Below are positions 45,545 through 53,781 of a stretch of 64,000 nucleotides of DNA, piece after piece. The translations under genes were made by a program, and so were the position numbers. Numbering within the stretch: the stretch's first letter is position 1; every line of letters starts with the position of its first letter. Under the pieces are notes generated by a model that saw nothing but the letters and a program-made list of their open reading frames with translations, searched no databases and was not told where the DNA came from. Origin of the DNA: Sphingobacterium spiritivorum ATCC 33861 (GTDB taxonomy: Bacteria > Bacteroidota > Bacteroidia > Sphingobacteriales > Sphingobacteriaceae); assembly GCF_000143765.1 (NCBI RefSeq), contig NZ_GL379770.1, positions 2,072,903 through 2,136,902 on the forward strand. The letters run 5' to 3'.

Positions 45545-46540
45545 TTATTTTTTAAGTAACTGACCGCCGATGTTTCCAACCGTTGAACCAGCTCCGGCTC
45601 CGGCAAGGTTTCCTGCTTTCATTGCTGTTGAGTTTACATTGCGGGTAAAGTTTCCTGCGCCTCCAGCTTGGATTACCCAGCCTGTTACTGTCGGGATAGT
45701 GAAGTACCCGATGATGCCGATAATCATAAAGATGATGTACACCGTATTGGAGGTGTCGGGTATATAGGTCGGGTCTGAAAGCATTGCTATATCCTTTTCC
45801 AGTATCAGCGATTGTATCCTTGCCAGCATCGAACTGAACAAATCGGAAACAGGCAACCACAGGTAAACGCTCACATACCTCGTGAGCCACTGCGTGAGCG
45901 TGGACTGAAAGCCGTCCCATACGGAAATTGCAAAGGCAATCGGTCCGAGTATGGAGAGGACTATCAGGAAAAATGTTCTTATGGTATCAATAACCAAAGC
46001 CGCCGCCTGAAAGAGTATCTCCAGTAGATTGCGAAACCAATCCTTTATGGCTTTTTCTATTTGATAAGCACCCCTGTCCATATACATACCCGCCATCGTG
46101 CCGATGTCGGAGGGCGACCAGCCCAATTCATCCAGCTTCTTGTCAAACTCTTCGTCCGATACCATATAGGCGGTTTCGGGATTTCTGACCATTGCTTCAT
46201 ATTCCAGTTGGTCTTTCTGCTGTTGCAGCTTGTTCAGGTCAAGCACCTGGTCTTCGAGTATGGAATGTGTTCCCGTTACAACGGGGCTTAGCACTGCATT
46301 GATAGTTCCCAATACAATGGTTGGGAAAAACATAATGCAAAGCCCCAAAGCAAACGGGCGTAACAATGGGAACATATCAATAGGTTCGGCACGGCTTAAA
46401 GCCTGCCAAACCTTTAATGCCACATAGAATAATGCACCCAATCCCGCAAGACCTTTAGCCACTGCCGCCATATCGCCTGCAAGCGGCATCATATCGTCAT
46501 AAAGCGAACGCAGGAGTTCGTGAAGATTATCCCATTCCAT
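45545..46540 (-). CDS. traJ: Conjugative transposon protein TraJ (VirB6-like)
   Basis: A 331-residue polytopic membrane protein of the TraJ family, the VirB6-like channel component. At least five membrane segments are visible, including LAGLGALFYVALKVWQAL, FALGLCIMFFPTIVLGTINA, FFLIVLSILGPIAFAISV and TVYIIFMIIGIIGYFTIPTV. The Gly-rich C-terminus (AGAGAGSTVGNIGGQLL) is typical. It begins 2 bp after the traI stop codon. Confidence 0.92.
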   Translation of the reverse strand: MEWDNLHELLRSLYDDMMPLAGDMAAVAKGLAGLGALFYVALKVWQALSRAEPIDMFPLLRPFALGLCIMFFPTIVLGTINAVLSPVVTGTHSILEDQVLDLNKLQQQKDQLEYEAMVRNPETAYMVSDEEFDKKLDELGWSPSDIGTMAGMYMDRGAYQIEKAIKDWFRNLLEILFQAAALVIDTIRTFFLIVLSILGPIAFAISVWDGFQSTLTQWLTRYVSVYLWLPVSDLFSSMLARIQSLILEKDIAMLSDPTYIPDTSNTVYIIFMIIGIIGYFTIPTVTGWVIQAGGAGNFTRNVNSTAMKAGNLAGAGAGSTVGNIGGQLLKK

Positions 46541-46542
46541 TG

Positions 46543-47175
46543 TTACCAGTATTTTTGGTTAGCAGTTCCGTATAGGTCAAGCACCCTTTTGGCATCGTTT
46601 TTCTTTTTCGCTCTCAGGTAGCTTACAGAAATATTTTTGTTGGTGTAATAGCGTACAAGACTGTGGTAGTCTTTTACTTCTTTGTACACACGGTCGATGA
46701 TGTCCATACGCTCTTTGTCGTTCAGCGAAAGGCTGGATGAGGTTACGATTTGCTTCAGTTCTTTCAGCAGTTCGGTACTTTCATTGAGCAATGCGGAGTA
46801 GCCGTTACCGATAGCGGTCAGCTCTTGCGGCGAGAAATTGGGGTCGTTCATCATCTTGCCGAAATTCTGCACGTACATTTCCGAAACATCGCCTACCAGC
46901 AAAACCGTTTGCTGCACCTTACGGGCATCTTTCACAAGGTTGTTGACGGCTTTCAGCTTGTCGTAATATTCCTTGCCCTGTTCGTACACTTTCTTCACTT
47001 CGTTGAAGTTCTTAACCACATTGCTTACGGTGGAAGAAGTCTGTACGATTTCATTCGCACTGTTGAGAATGCCCGATGCAAGGTTTGCGGGGTCGGTTAC
47101 TACCCATTGGGCTTTTGCGGACGGTGCAACGGCAAGCATTAGTGCCGTACACACCATAAAAAGGATTTTTTTCAT
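46543..47175 (-). CDS. traI: Conjugative transposon protein TraI (DUF4141)
   Basis: A 210-residue secreted, helical protein. The signal peptide ends near APSAKAQW and VVTDPANLASGILNSANEIV follows. It matches the TraI/DUF4141 family, which occupies the VirB5-like position in these elements. Long amphipathic helices dominate, as in minor pilus subunits. It lies 27 bp downstream of traG. Confidence 0.88.
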   Translation of the reverse strand: MKKILFMVCTALMLAVAPSAKAQWVVTDPANLASGILNSANEIVQTSSTVSNVVKNFNEVKKVYEQGKEYYDKLKAVNNLVKDARKVQQTVLLVGDVSEMYVQNFGKMMNDPNFSPQELTAIGNGYSALLNESTELLKELKQIVTSSSLSLNDKERMDIIDRVYKEVKDYHSLVRYYTNKNISVSYLRAKKKNDAKRVLDLYGTANQKYW

Positions 47176-47202
47176 TTTCTTGAAATTTTAAATTGTTAAT
47201 GA

Positions 47203-49707
47203 CTATTGATTTGAATTGTCACGCCGTTGCATAGCGATATGCTTAATGGCGAGTTCCACGTTTCCGTCCAGTTCAGCAGCGAGCTGCATTACTTCCATTT
47301 TTTCGGTTTCTTCGGTGGTATAGGCGAGGTATTCCTCCAAACTAACTTCGGTGGCATAGACTGCCGAGTGCGTACCACCTAAACCAATCCAGACTTCTTT
47401 GTAAAGCCTTGATGGGTCGTTGTTCATATTGATAGAAAGTACCTGCCCTTTCTCCTTATCGGTAAGCCCCAGCATTGCCTGTATATCGTCAAACTTATTC
47501 ATATACTTGCGCTGGTCTAAGAGGATTTTACAATCGGAGTTGTTGATGATACTTTCTTTCACAATGGGCGACTGGATAATATCATCGACCTCTTGCGTTA
47601 CGACAATCGCTTCTCCGAAGAATTTGCGAACGGTCTTAAAGAGGTACTTGATGTATTCCGCCATTCCCTCTTTGGCAATCGCTTTCCAAGCCTCTTCAAT
47701 CAGGATGAGCTTACGGATACCTTTCAGTCGGCGCATCTTGTTGATGAACACCTCCATAATGATAATCGTGACTATGGGAAAGAGGATTTTGTGGTCTTTG
47801 ATGGCATCAATTTCAAACACGATAAAGCGTTTGGAAAGCAGGTCTAACTGCTTGTTTGAGTTCAGCAGGTAATCGTATTCGCCGCCTTTGTAATAAGGCT
47901 CTAATACGTTGAGGAAATTGGCAATGTCAAAGTCTTTTTCCCTTACCTGCTTTTGCTCCAATACCTTGCGGTAATCGCCTTTTACATACTCGTAGAAGCC
48001 GTTAAATGATGGGTACACGTTTTCCGTTTTGATACGCTCGATATAACCGCTAACGGCATTGGATAATGCCACTTCTTCCGAACGGGTCGGCGGTTCATCG
48101 TCCCTTTTCCAAAGCGTTAGTATCAAAGTTTTGATACTTTCACGCTTTTCAATATCGAACACGCCGTCATCGGTATAAAAAGGGTTAAAGGCAATGGGAT
48201 TGTCTTCGGTATAGGTAAAATAAACCCCGTCTTCGCCTTTGGTTTTCCCCTTAATCAATTCGCACAAACCCTGATAGGAATTACCCGTATCTACCAACAG
48301 TACGTGTGCGCCCTGCTCGAAATACTGCCTTACCATATGGTTTGTGAAGAACGATTTACCCGAACCTGACGGACCAAGAATGAATTTGTTCCGGTTCGTG
48401 ATAATGCCCCGTTTCATAGGCAGGTCGGAAATATCCAAATGGATAGGTTTTCCTGTAAGCCTGTCAGCCATCTTGATACCAAACGGCGAGGGCGAATTGT
48501 GGTAGTTGGTTTCTTCCGTGAAGAAGCACAGCGCAGGTTCGATAAAAGTGTAAAAACTTTCCTCACTAGGAAAGTCGCCCGCATTGCCCGGCATTCCTGC
48601 CCAATACAAAGTGGCTACGTCCGTTGTGTTGTGGCGTGGCTTACACTCCATCAGTGCCAATGCACTACCGCAATCGTTCTTTAGCTGCTTCAGTTCCGCA
48701 GGGTCTTCCGACCACGCCATAATGTTGAAGTGCGCACGGATAGAAGACAGCCCGAAGCTGTGGGCTTCGTTCAGGTACTTTTCTATCCACTCTTTGTTGA
48801 TTTGGTTGGCACGGCTGTACCTCGCCAGCGAGTGCATATTCCGTGCGGACTTCTCAAACTTTTGCAGGTTGTCTTCGCTGTTATCCAAAAACAAATACTG
48901 GTTGTAGATGTGGTTGCAGCTCAACAACAACCCCACAGGTGCAGCGAACGACAAACGGCAGTCGCTACGGTCGGTAGATAGCTTTTCAAAACGTGTATCT
49001 GCCGATACCGTTCCGGGCAAATCGTCCGTATCGGACAGGGTGTGCAAAGACAACCTTTTGTTTCCGATACGGACTTCTTCAGCACCGAGTGCGATGTCCT
49101 GCATCGGCGTTCCTGCTTCCCTCGAAAGGGTAAAATACTGTTCCAGCAATCCTTGCTTTTCATTTGTACCGATGATGTCTTCTTCGCTCAATCGTTGCAG
49201 GCTCACAAAACCGCTATCGTTCACAATACGCTCAAACTGTGCTACGGCTTCCATAAAGCGATGTATCGCTTCCTTATCCCTGATTTCCTTTGGTATGAGT
49301 GTGCCTTTGCAAAGCGAACTGAAGTTGCTTTGCATACGCATACGCTCTTTGGTGGTTTTTGTCAGGAACAGGTAGCAATAGTGGTTCAGGAATGGTCGCT
49401 CGTTGAAATGGCGTTGATAAGATTTCGATAAAAAACTCTGATCTTCCTGTGCCAAATCGGGGGCGTAGCTTTCTTTGATGTACCAATCCTGTTTGTGAAT
49501 GACCGTAAAATCGGGTAAGGTCTTAATCGCCTTGTGCCAAGCGGAGTGAATGGCTTCATATTCCGCAGAAGCTACCGTGAACAGTTCCGGTAAACGCACT
49601 TCAAAACAGGCGGTAATGTCCGCATCTTTGGAAAGTATGCAGTTGTTCTCTACTGCCAGCAATGGAAATTTGCTTTCCAAAGTGGAGGTCTTTGCTACAT
49701 TTCTCAT
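47203..49707 (-). CDS. traG: Conjugation ATPase TraG (VirB4-like)
   Basis: An 834-residue ATPase that powers type IV secretion assembly. Walker A is GPSGSGKSFFTNHMVRQYF (about residue 445). The Walker B region is RKLILIEEAWKAI, followed by an arginine/glutamine-containing VVTQEVDDII motif. The N-terminal 400 residues match the TraG N-terminal domain of bacteroidotal elements (ACFEVRLPELFTVASAEYEA). It overlaps traF by 4 bp (ATGA). Confidence 0.95.
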   Translation of the reverse strand: MRNVAKTSTLESKFPLLAVENNCILSKDADITACFEVRLPELFTVASAEYEAIHSAWHKAIKTLPDFTVIHKQDWYIKESYAPDLAQEDQSFLSKSYQRHFNERPFLNHYCYLFLTKTTKERMRMQSNFSSLCKGTLIPKEIRDKEAIHRFMEAVAQFERIVNDSGFVSLQRLSEEDIIGTNEKQGLLEQYFTLSREAGTPMQDIALGAEEVRIGNKRLSLHTLSDTDDLPGTVSADTRFEKLSTDRSDCRLSFAAPVGLLLSCNHIYNQYLFLDNSEDNLQKFEKSARNMHSLARYSRANQINKEWIEKYLNEAHSFGLSSIRAHFNIMAWSEDPAELKQLKNDCGSALALMECKPRHNTTDVATLYWAGMPGNAGDFPSEESFYTFIEPALCFFTEETNYHNSPSPFGIKMADRLTGKPIHLDISDLPMKRGIITNRNKFILGPSGSGKSFFTNHMVRQYFEQGAHVLLVDTGNSYQGLCELIKGKTKGEDGVYFTYTEDNPIAFNPFYTDDGVFDIEKRESIKTLILTLWKRDDEPPTRSEEVALSNAVSGYIERIKTENVYPSFNGFYEYVKGDYRKVLEQKQVREKDFDIANFLNVLEPYYKGGEYDYLLNSNKQLDLLSKRFIVFEIDAIKDHKILFPIVTIIIMEVFINKMRRLKGIRKLILIEEAWKAIAKEGMAEYIKYLFKTVRKFFGEAIVVTQEVDDIIQSPIVKESIINNSDCKILLDQRKYMNKFDDIQAMLGLTDKEKGQVLSINMNNDPSRLYKEVWIGLGGTHSAVYATEVSLEEYLAYTTEETEKMEVMQLAAELDGNVELAIKHIAMQRRDNSNQ

Positions 49708-50036
49708 ACGGCTTTTGGTTTAGAAGTGAATTTTAAATACCTGTGTACAGGCTTGCGGCAGATGATGTATCGAGGATGCCGTTTTCTTGCACCCACTTTC
49801 ATCAGCCCGTGTTCGCCGTACTTTTGGTTCAGTGAAAAGGTCTGCCATACGATGAGCGAAGCACCCCCTGCTCCGATGAACAGGCAGATGTAAGAGTTTA
49901 CGCCTGCCATATACAGTATCATCACGAGAATAAGCGTACCGAGCAGTCCGCCTGCGAAAATGAACAGGTATTGCGCTTTCAATCCTTTGAACTCTACTGT
50001 ACGCCCAATGCCTTTGTTAATATTGTAACTATTCAT
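49704..50036 (-). CDS. traF: Conjugative transposon protein TraF (DUF4133, VirB3-like)
   Basis: A 110-residue protein from ATG 50036 (MNSYNINKGIGRTVEFKGLK). The longer frame from 50084 would overlap traE and lacks the conserved start. Two adjacent membrane helices (FIFAGGLLGTLILVMILYMA and VNSYICLFIGAGGASLIVW) and a basic tail fit the TraF/DUF4133 family, VirB3-like. It lies 10 bp after traE and overlaps traG by 4 bp. Confidence 0.9.
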   Translation of the reverse strand: MNSYNINKGIGRTVEFKGLKAQYLFIFAGGLLGTLILVMILYMAGVNSYICLFIGAGGASLIVWQTFSLNQKYGEHGLMKVGARKRHPRYIICRKPVHRYLKFTSKPKAV

Positions 50037-50046
50037 AAGCAAAGGA

Positions 50047-50352
50047 TTACAGGAAGAATGAACGCAGGATGGTAGCGGCAACAATCAGGAAGATACACGC
50101 ACCAAACCAGCTTGCCGCAGTCTTGCTCGTGTCAGGGTCGCCGGAGCTGAATTTGTTATACACCTTAACGCCTCCGATGAGCCCAACCACCGCACCGATG
50201 GCGTAGATTAATTGGGTGGCGGGGTCGAAATAGCTTGTTACCATTTGAGTAGCTTCGTTGATACCTGCCGAACCGTTTCCCTGTGCGAACGCACCAATTC
50301 CTGACAGCATCGCCACGGCTGCCAGCAAAACTTTTTTTCTCTGTTTTTCCAT
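50047..50352 (-). CDS. traE: Conjugative transposon protein TraE (DUF4134, pilin-like)
   Basis: A 101-residue secreted protein (signal peptide ending GIGAFAQG) with two membrane helices (LIYAIGAVVGLIGGVKVY and FGACIFLIVAATILRSFFL). This is the layout of VirB2-like pilins and of the TraE/DUF4134 family. In CTnDOT, traE follows traD directly. Here about 4.2 kb of foreign cargo lies between them, and traE is preceded by its own decamer repeat array, so it probably heads a separate operon. Confidence 0.92.
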   Translation of the reverse strand: MEKQRKKVLLAAVAMLSGIGAFAQGNGSAGINEATQMVTSYFDPATQLIYAIGAVVGLIGGVKVYNKFSSGDPDTSKTAASWFGACIFLIVAATILRSFFL

Positions 50353-50444
50353 AATTGAAACACATTTATTTGTTACATTTTATCCCGCACCTTGCGAGCT
50401 TTCGGGACAAATGTCTTGTGGAAAAAGAGGCGTTATAAGAAAGT

Positions 50445-50484
50445 GGCAGTCAAAGGAAGTGTTTGGCTGTGAGTGGCTTTGTTG
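50445..50484 (+). promoter_or_regulatory. Decanucleotide repeat array 2 (traE operon)
   Basis: Four 10-bp units in register: GGCAGTCAAA, GGAAGTGTTT, GGCTGTGAGT, GGCTTTGTTG. The array ends 93 bp before the traE ATG, on the strand opposite to traE. Read toward traE, it is followed by CCACTTTCTTATA, closely matching CCACATTCTTATA next to the array before the coupling-protein gene. A shared promoter with an activator array is inferred. Confidence 0.65.
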
Positions 50485-50541
50485 GTGGGAATTTTCAGAA
50501 CGAGAGTGGAAATTTTCAAATGCTTTTTATACAATTTACAG

Positions 50542-50583
50542 TTGGTTCAATGCAACTTTTAAATTACATTTGTACATTCGTAA
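50542..50583 (+). promoter_or_regulatory. Promoter and dyad operator of the ABC-3C operon
   Basis: A Bacteroidota promoter: TTGG at 50542 (-33 region), a 19-bp spacer, then TACATTTG (50565-50572, TAnnTTTG consensus). Over it lies the dyad TTAC-N3-TGTACA-N3-GTAA (50564-50583), which would cover the -7 box and transcription start. Repression by the XRE protein encoded 27 bp downstream is inferred. Confidence 0.6.
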
Positions 50584-50609
50584 TAAAGTCAATTTTAATC
50601 CTTTTTGAG

Positions 50610-50825
50610 ATGAAAATATCAGGCAGACATATTGGAGAAATGCTGAAGGAAGCCAGAGAACAAAGACAGCTAACTCAAGAACAATTAGCCCAAAAAGTGG
50701 GTAAGAAAAGGAGTTACATTTCTAAGGTTGAAACTGATTATGGCAATAATATCAAACTTCAAACCCTTAAAGAGATAGTAGAAAAGGGATTTGACGGTAC
50801 AGTTAAAATTAATTTGGAACTCTGA
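50610..50825 (+). CDS. XRE-family HTH regulator of the ABC-3C operon
   Basis: A 71-residue protein with a Cro/C1-type HTH: MLKEAREQRQLTQEQLAQKV followed by GKKRSYISKVETDYGNNIKL. I choose ATG 50610 because it begins the HTH fold and lies downstream of the promoter. Frames extending to 50463 or 50258 would run through the promoter. It is the first gene of the cargo operon, 7 bp before the effector gene. It is like the small control proteins of restriction systems and probably represses its own promoter through the adjacent dyad. It could also act as an antitoxin-type partner. Confidence 0.85.
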   Translation: MKISGRHIGEMLKEAREQRQLTQEQLAQKVGKKRSYISKVETDYGNNIKLQTLKEIVEKGFDGTVKINLEL

Positions 50826-50832
50826 TTTGTAT

Positions 50833-51729
50833 ATGGATAAATTATTGAAGAACGCTTTTAAAATGCAAATTCAATCCAAAGAAGGATTTGAGTTCGAAGA
50901 ATTTATTGATGAACTGTTTCTTTTGAAATATGGCGTTGATAACTATACGCCCATTAGAAGGAATAAGGATAAAGGCAATGACGGTACTATTTTACCCGAA
51001 CAAAAAATATTGGCTTGTTACGCACCAAGAAAATATAGCAAAACTGATTTTGAAACGAAAGTTTTAGGGGCAACAAACAAAGAAGGAGATTTCGAAAAAT
51101 ACCAGAAAAACTGGAAAGACAAATTTCCAAATTGGGAAATGTACGTAAACCACGAAGTATCACCGGAACAATTTACGCTAATTCAGAGTTTGGACGGCGA
51201 TACTTCGATTAAGGGTATAGACCAAATTCTTTCTATTGTTGATGAACTTGTATCAAGTAAAAAAAGAAAACTTGCAGCTTATTTGGGGATTGAGAACTTT
51301 TTTATACAGGACTATATTCAGGAAATTATTAATGACTTATTGAATGCTTCAAGCGAAGAAGATAAGGCTCTGCATTTCGACAGGAAATCATTAGTCCCTC
51401 CCCAAAAGAAAATCGAACTCAACTTTGAGCAGGAAGATTGGGATGGAATGAACTCGGAAATGGTACTGGTTATGGCAGAATTTAACACGATTACCAATAT
51501 ACTTTCGGGATATAACGATGATGAGATTAATACCCTGAAAAGAAGAGTTATAAATGATTACAATAAACTTTCAGGAAATTTCAAGGATAGATTATATAAT
51601 CTAACCGACCAATATACAACAGCATATGGAAACATTAAAGATGATGAATATGTGAAGTGTGTAAAATCTATATTGCTTTATATGTTTGAGCAGTGTTTAA
51701 TAGGCAGAAAAACAGAAAATGAACTATGA
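50833..51729 (+). CDS. ABC-3C effector with nuclease-like N-terminus
   Basis: A 298-residue soluble protein from ATG 50833. The N-terminal 70 residues resemble a restriction-endonuclease fold: an acidic helix (EFEEFIDELFLLKYG, residues 20-34), then NKDKGNDGTILPEQKILACY (44-63) with Asp50. The usual (D/E/Q)xK strand reads LACYAPRK, as in the NDG...YAP proteins linked to ABC-3C loci, so the active site may be atypical. The last 100 residues end LLYMFEQCLIG, matching the C-terminal domains that dock ABC-3C effectors. It overlaps the middle-component gene by 4 bp. Strict co-expression supports a complex. Function is inferred. Confidence 0.7.
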   Translation: MDKLLKNAFKMQIQSKEGFEFEEFIDELFLLKYGVDNYTPIRRNKDKGNDGTILPEQKILACYAPRKYSKTDFETKVLGATNKEGDFEKYQKNWKDKFPNWEMYVNHEVSPEQFTLIQSLDGDTSIKGIDQILSIVDELVSSKKRKLAAYLGIENFFIQDYIQEIINDLLNASSEEDKALHFDRKSLVPPQKKIELNFEQEDWDGMNSEMVLVMAEFNTITNILSGYNDDEINTLKRRVINDYNKLSGNFKDRLYNLTDQYTTAYGNIKDDEYVKCVKSILLYMFEQCLIGRKTENEL

Positions 51730-52016
51730 TATTACCGCAGCCAGAAAGCAATCTTAAAACCAATCTTATGGTATTGGGAGCAGATATTATTAGTATTATG
51801 GGCAATTCCCCTTTTAAAAACAAATATACCATCGTGGATGATATAATGAATAAGTTTTTAAACAGGGATAAAGATAGAACACCCGACCTTTTTCTGTATG
51901 CTTTAACCTTTTTGCATACAATTGGCAGTATTGAGAAAAAAGGATATAAAATTAAATTGGTAAAGAAAGAAAGCCAAGAAGAAAATCAAACAAGTTTATT
52001 CGACAATGTTAATTAG
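51726..52016 (+). CDS. ABC-3C middle component (MC6-like)
   Basis: A 96-residue protein that begins MILPQPESNLKTNLMVLGAD, close to the MLLP...SLLGLGA start I recall for ABC-three-component middle component 6. A winged-helix-like body follows (KNKYTIVDDIMNKFLNRDKD and FLYALTFLHTIGSIEKKGYK), and the tail is polar. Middle components are thought to join the ATPase to the effector. It overlaps the effector gene by 4 bp and the ATPase gene by 11 bp, which indicates coupled translation. Confidence 0.72.
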   Translation: MILPQPESNLKTNLMVLGADIISIMGNSPFKNKYTIVDDIMNKFLNRDKDRTPDLFLYALTFLHTIGSIEKKGYKIKLVKKESQEENQTSLFDNVN

Positions 52017-53781
52017 AATATATTCAGAAACCAACCTTATAGATGCTGTTCCATTTCACAATGGAATAAACATCATATTGGGCAAATACTCTGGGGATAA
52101 AGAAGCACGAGGGATTAATGGTATTGGCAAATCTACGTTGGTCAGGCTTGTTGATTTTACCTTACTAAGCGGTAAAGCAGAAAAAAGATTTGCTCAAAAA
52201 AAGTATGACTTTTTACGTGAGGATGAACACACGATTACTTTAGAAATTGAAGTACAGGAACAAAAATATTTTCTCAAGAGGGGCTTTGCCGATACAAAAA
52301 AAATATTTTTCGGGAAGCGACCGGATGCTCTCGATGAATATGAAAAATCTGAAATGCCGAAATTGCTGGAAGGGATATTTTTTCCGACAGAGAACAACGA
52401 AGTATTCTTTGAGGGAAAAAGATATGGAACGTTGATGGAATTTTTTGTTAAGGATGACTTGCAAAGTCAGCAGAGAGTTGACCCTTTAAATTTTGTTTCT
52501 TATAACGCCAATGCAAGAGAAAAGGCGTTGTATAATTTTTATTTGCTTAATCTCCCGACTAAAACACTTTTAAAATATAACGAAGTTTCTTCTGAATATG
52601 AAAGATACAATAATACAGTAAAATCATTATCAGAAAAGGTTAAGGCAGATACAGGGAAAGATATTCAGGAGTTTAGAACCGAGCGGCTAAAAATCGAAAA
52701 AGATATTGTAGCACTTGAGAATAGCCTGAAAGAGTACAACTTTCTTGCTAATCACAAAGAGATAGAGCAAAAGCTAAATCAGGTTATATCTGAAATTAAC
52801 GAGCAATCTGTCATCTATCATAATACAAACCGTAAATTAGAAAAACTCAAATCCTCTTACAATGATGTAACATCTATCGACCTGGACAAAATTCGTAAGC
52901 TCTACAATGAAACCGTATCTACATTTGGCAACTTTGTAAAAAAGAGTTTAGATGAAGTTATAGACTTTAAAAAACAACTTCTGGCGAATAGAAATAAATA
53001 TTTATTGGAAGAAGAAAAGAAATTACAATCATCAATAGACCAAAGTTTAACACAGCTTGAAAAATTAGAAAAGAACAGGAGCCAATTATTTTCATTGCTA
53101 AAAGAGAGAGGTGCATTGGACAGGATTGAGAGTACCTACGAAAGATTAGTGAATGAAAAAACACTTTTAGAACGGAACACCTCAATTGTAAGGGAAATTG
53201 ACGAAATAGAGGAAATATTAGGAAATTCCAATATTGTCATTGCAGAATTAAAGAGAGATATTGTTAGTGAACTAAATAAGCAACAAACCTATCTTGATGA
53301 GTTGAGATTATTATTTCAGCAAATTCTTGAAAATGCTATCTATTTGGATGAAGAATTTGATAATTCTTATTTTAATATCACATTAAACTCTACTTCGCCA
53401 AGAAATCAGTTGCCATTTAAAATAAGTCTGGAAATTCCAAAAGCAGATGCTTTGGGACAGGAACGTTTGAAAATTGTAGCGTATGATTTAATGGTATTCT
53501 TAAAAAGCAGGATTGATAAACGCAATATCCCTGATTTTCTTGTACACGATGGTGTATTTCACGCCATATCATACAAAACAATATCCAATGTCCTGAACTA
53601 TATGTACCACAAATCGAACGAGCTGCATAACTTTCAATATATACTTACTTTCAATGAAGATGAAATTGATTTAAACGGCGATGAAAATAAGTTTGGAAAG
53701 TTTGATTTTGATTGGTCAAAACAAGTGATTGCTGAATATTCAGATACCGAACAGGAAACAATTTTTAAACGATTTTTTTAG
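52006..53781 (+). CDS. DUF2326-type ABC ATPase of the ABC-3C system
   Basis: A 591-residue SMC/Rad50-like ATPase. Walker A is GINGIGKST (residues 36-44) after an N-terminal strand that starts MLIRIYSETN. Residues about 190-440 are a long coiled coil rich in Lys, Glu and Leu. The C-terminal part has the DUF2326 signature PDFLVHDGVFHAISYKTISN (residue 509 on), with the HD of the D-loop region. No membrane segments are present, so it is not a transporter. Such ATPases are predicted DNA or nucleoprotein sensors that license the linked effectors. It abuts the Mrr-like gene with no gap. Confidence 0.85.
   Translation: MLIRIYSETNLIDAVPFHNGINIILGKYSGDKEARGINGIGKSTLVRLVDFTLLSGKAEKRFAQKKYDFLREDEHTITLEIEVQEQKYFLKRGFADTKKIFFGKRPDALDEYEKSEMPKLLEGIFFPTENNEVFFEGKRYGTLMEFFVKDDLQSQQRVDPLNFVSYNANAREKALYNFYLLNLPTKTLLKYNEVSSEYERYNNTVKSLSEKVKADTGKDIQEFRTERLKIEKDIVALENSLKEYNFLANHKEIEQKLNQVISEINEQSVIYHNTNRKLEKLKSSYNDVTSIDLDKIRKLYNETVSTFGNFVKKSLDEVIDFKKQLLANRNKYLLEEEKKLQSSIDQSLTQLEKLEKNRSQLFSLLKERGALDRIESTYERLVNEKTLLERNTSIVREIDEIEEILGNSNIVIAELKRDIVSELNKQQTYLDELRLLFQQILENAIYLDEEFDNSYFNITLNSTSPRNQLPFKISLEIPKADALGQERLKIVAYDLMVFLKSRIDKRNIPDFLVHDGVFHAISYKTISNVLNYMYHKSNELHNFQYILTFNEDEIDLNGDENKFGKFDFDWSKQVIAEYSDTEQETIFKRFF

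Noticed and set aside
52006..53781. ABC ATPase as a transporter subunit, RecN or SbcC
   Set aside because: There is no permease gene and no membrane segment, and the DUF2326 C-terminus with linked middle component and nucleases fits ABC-3C better.
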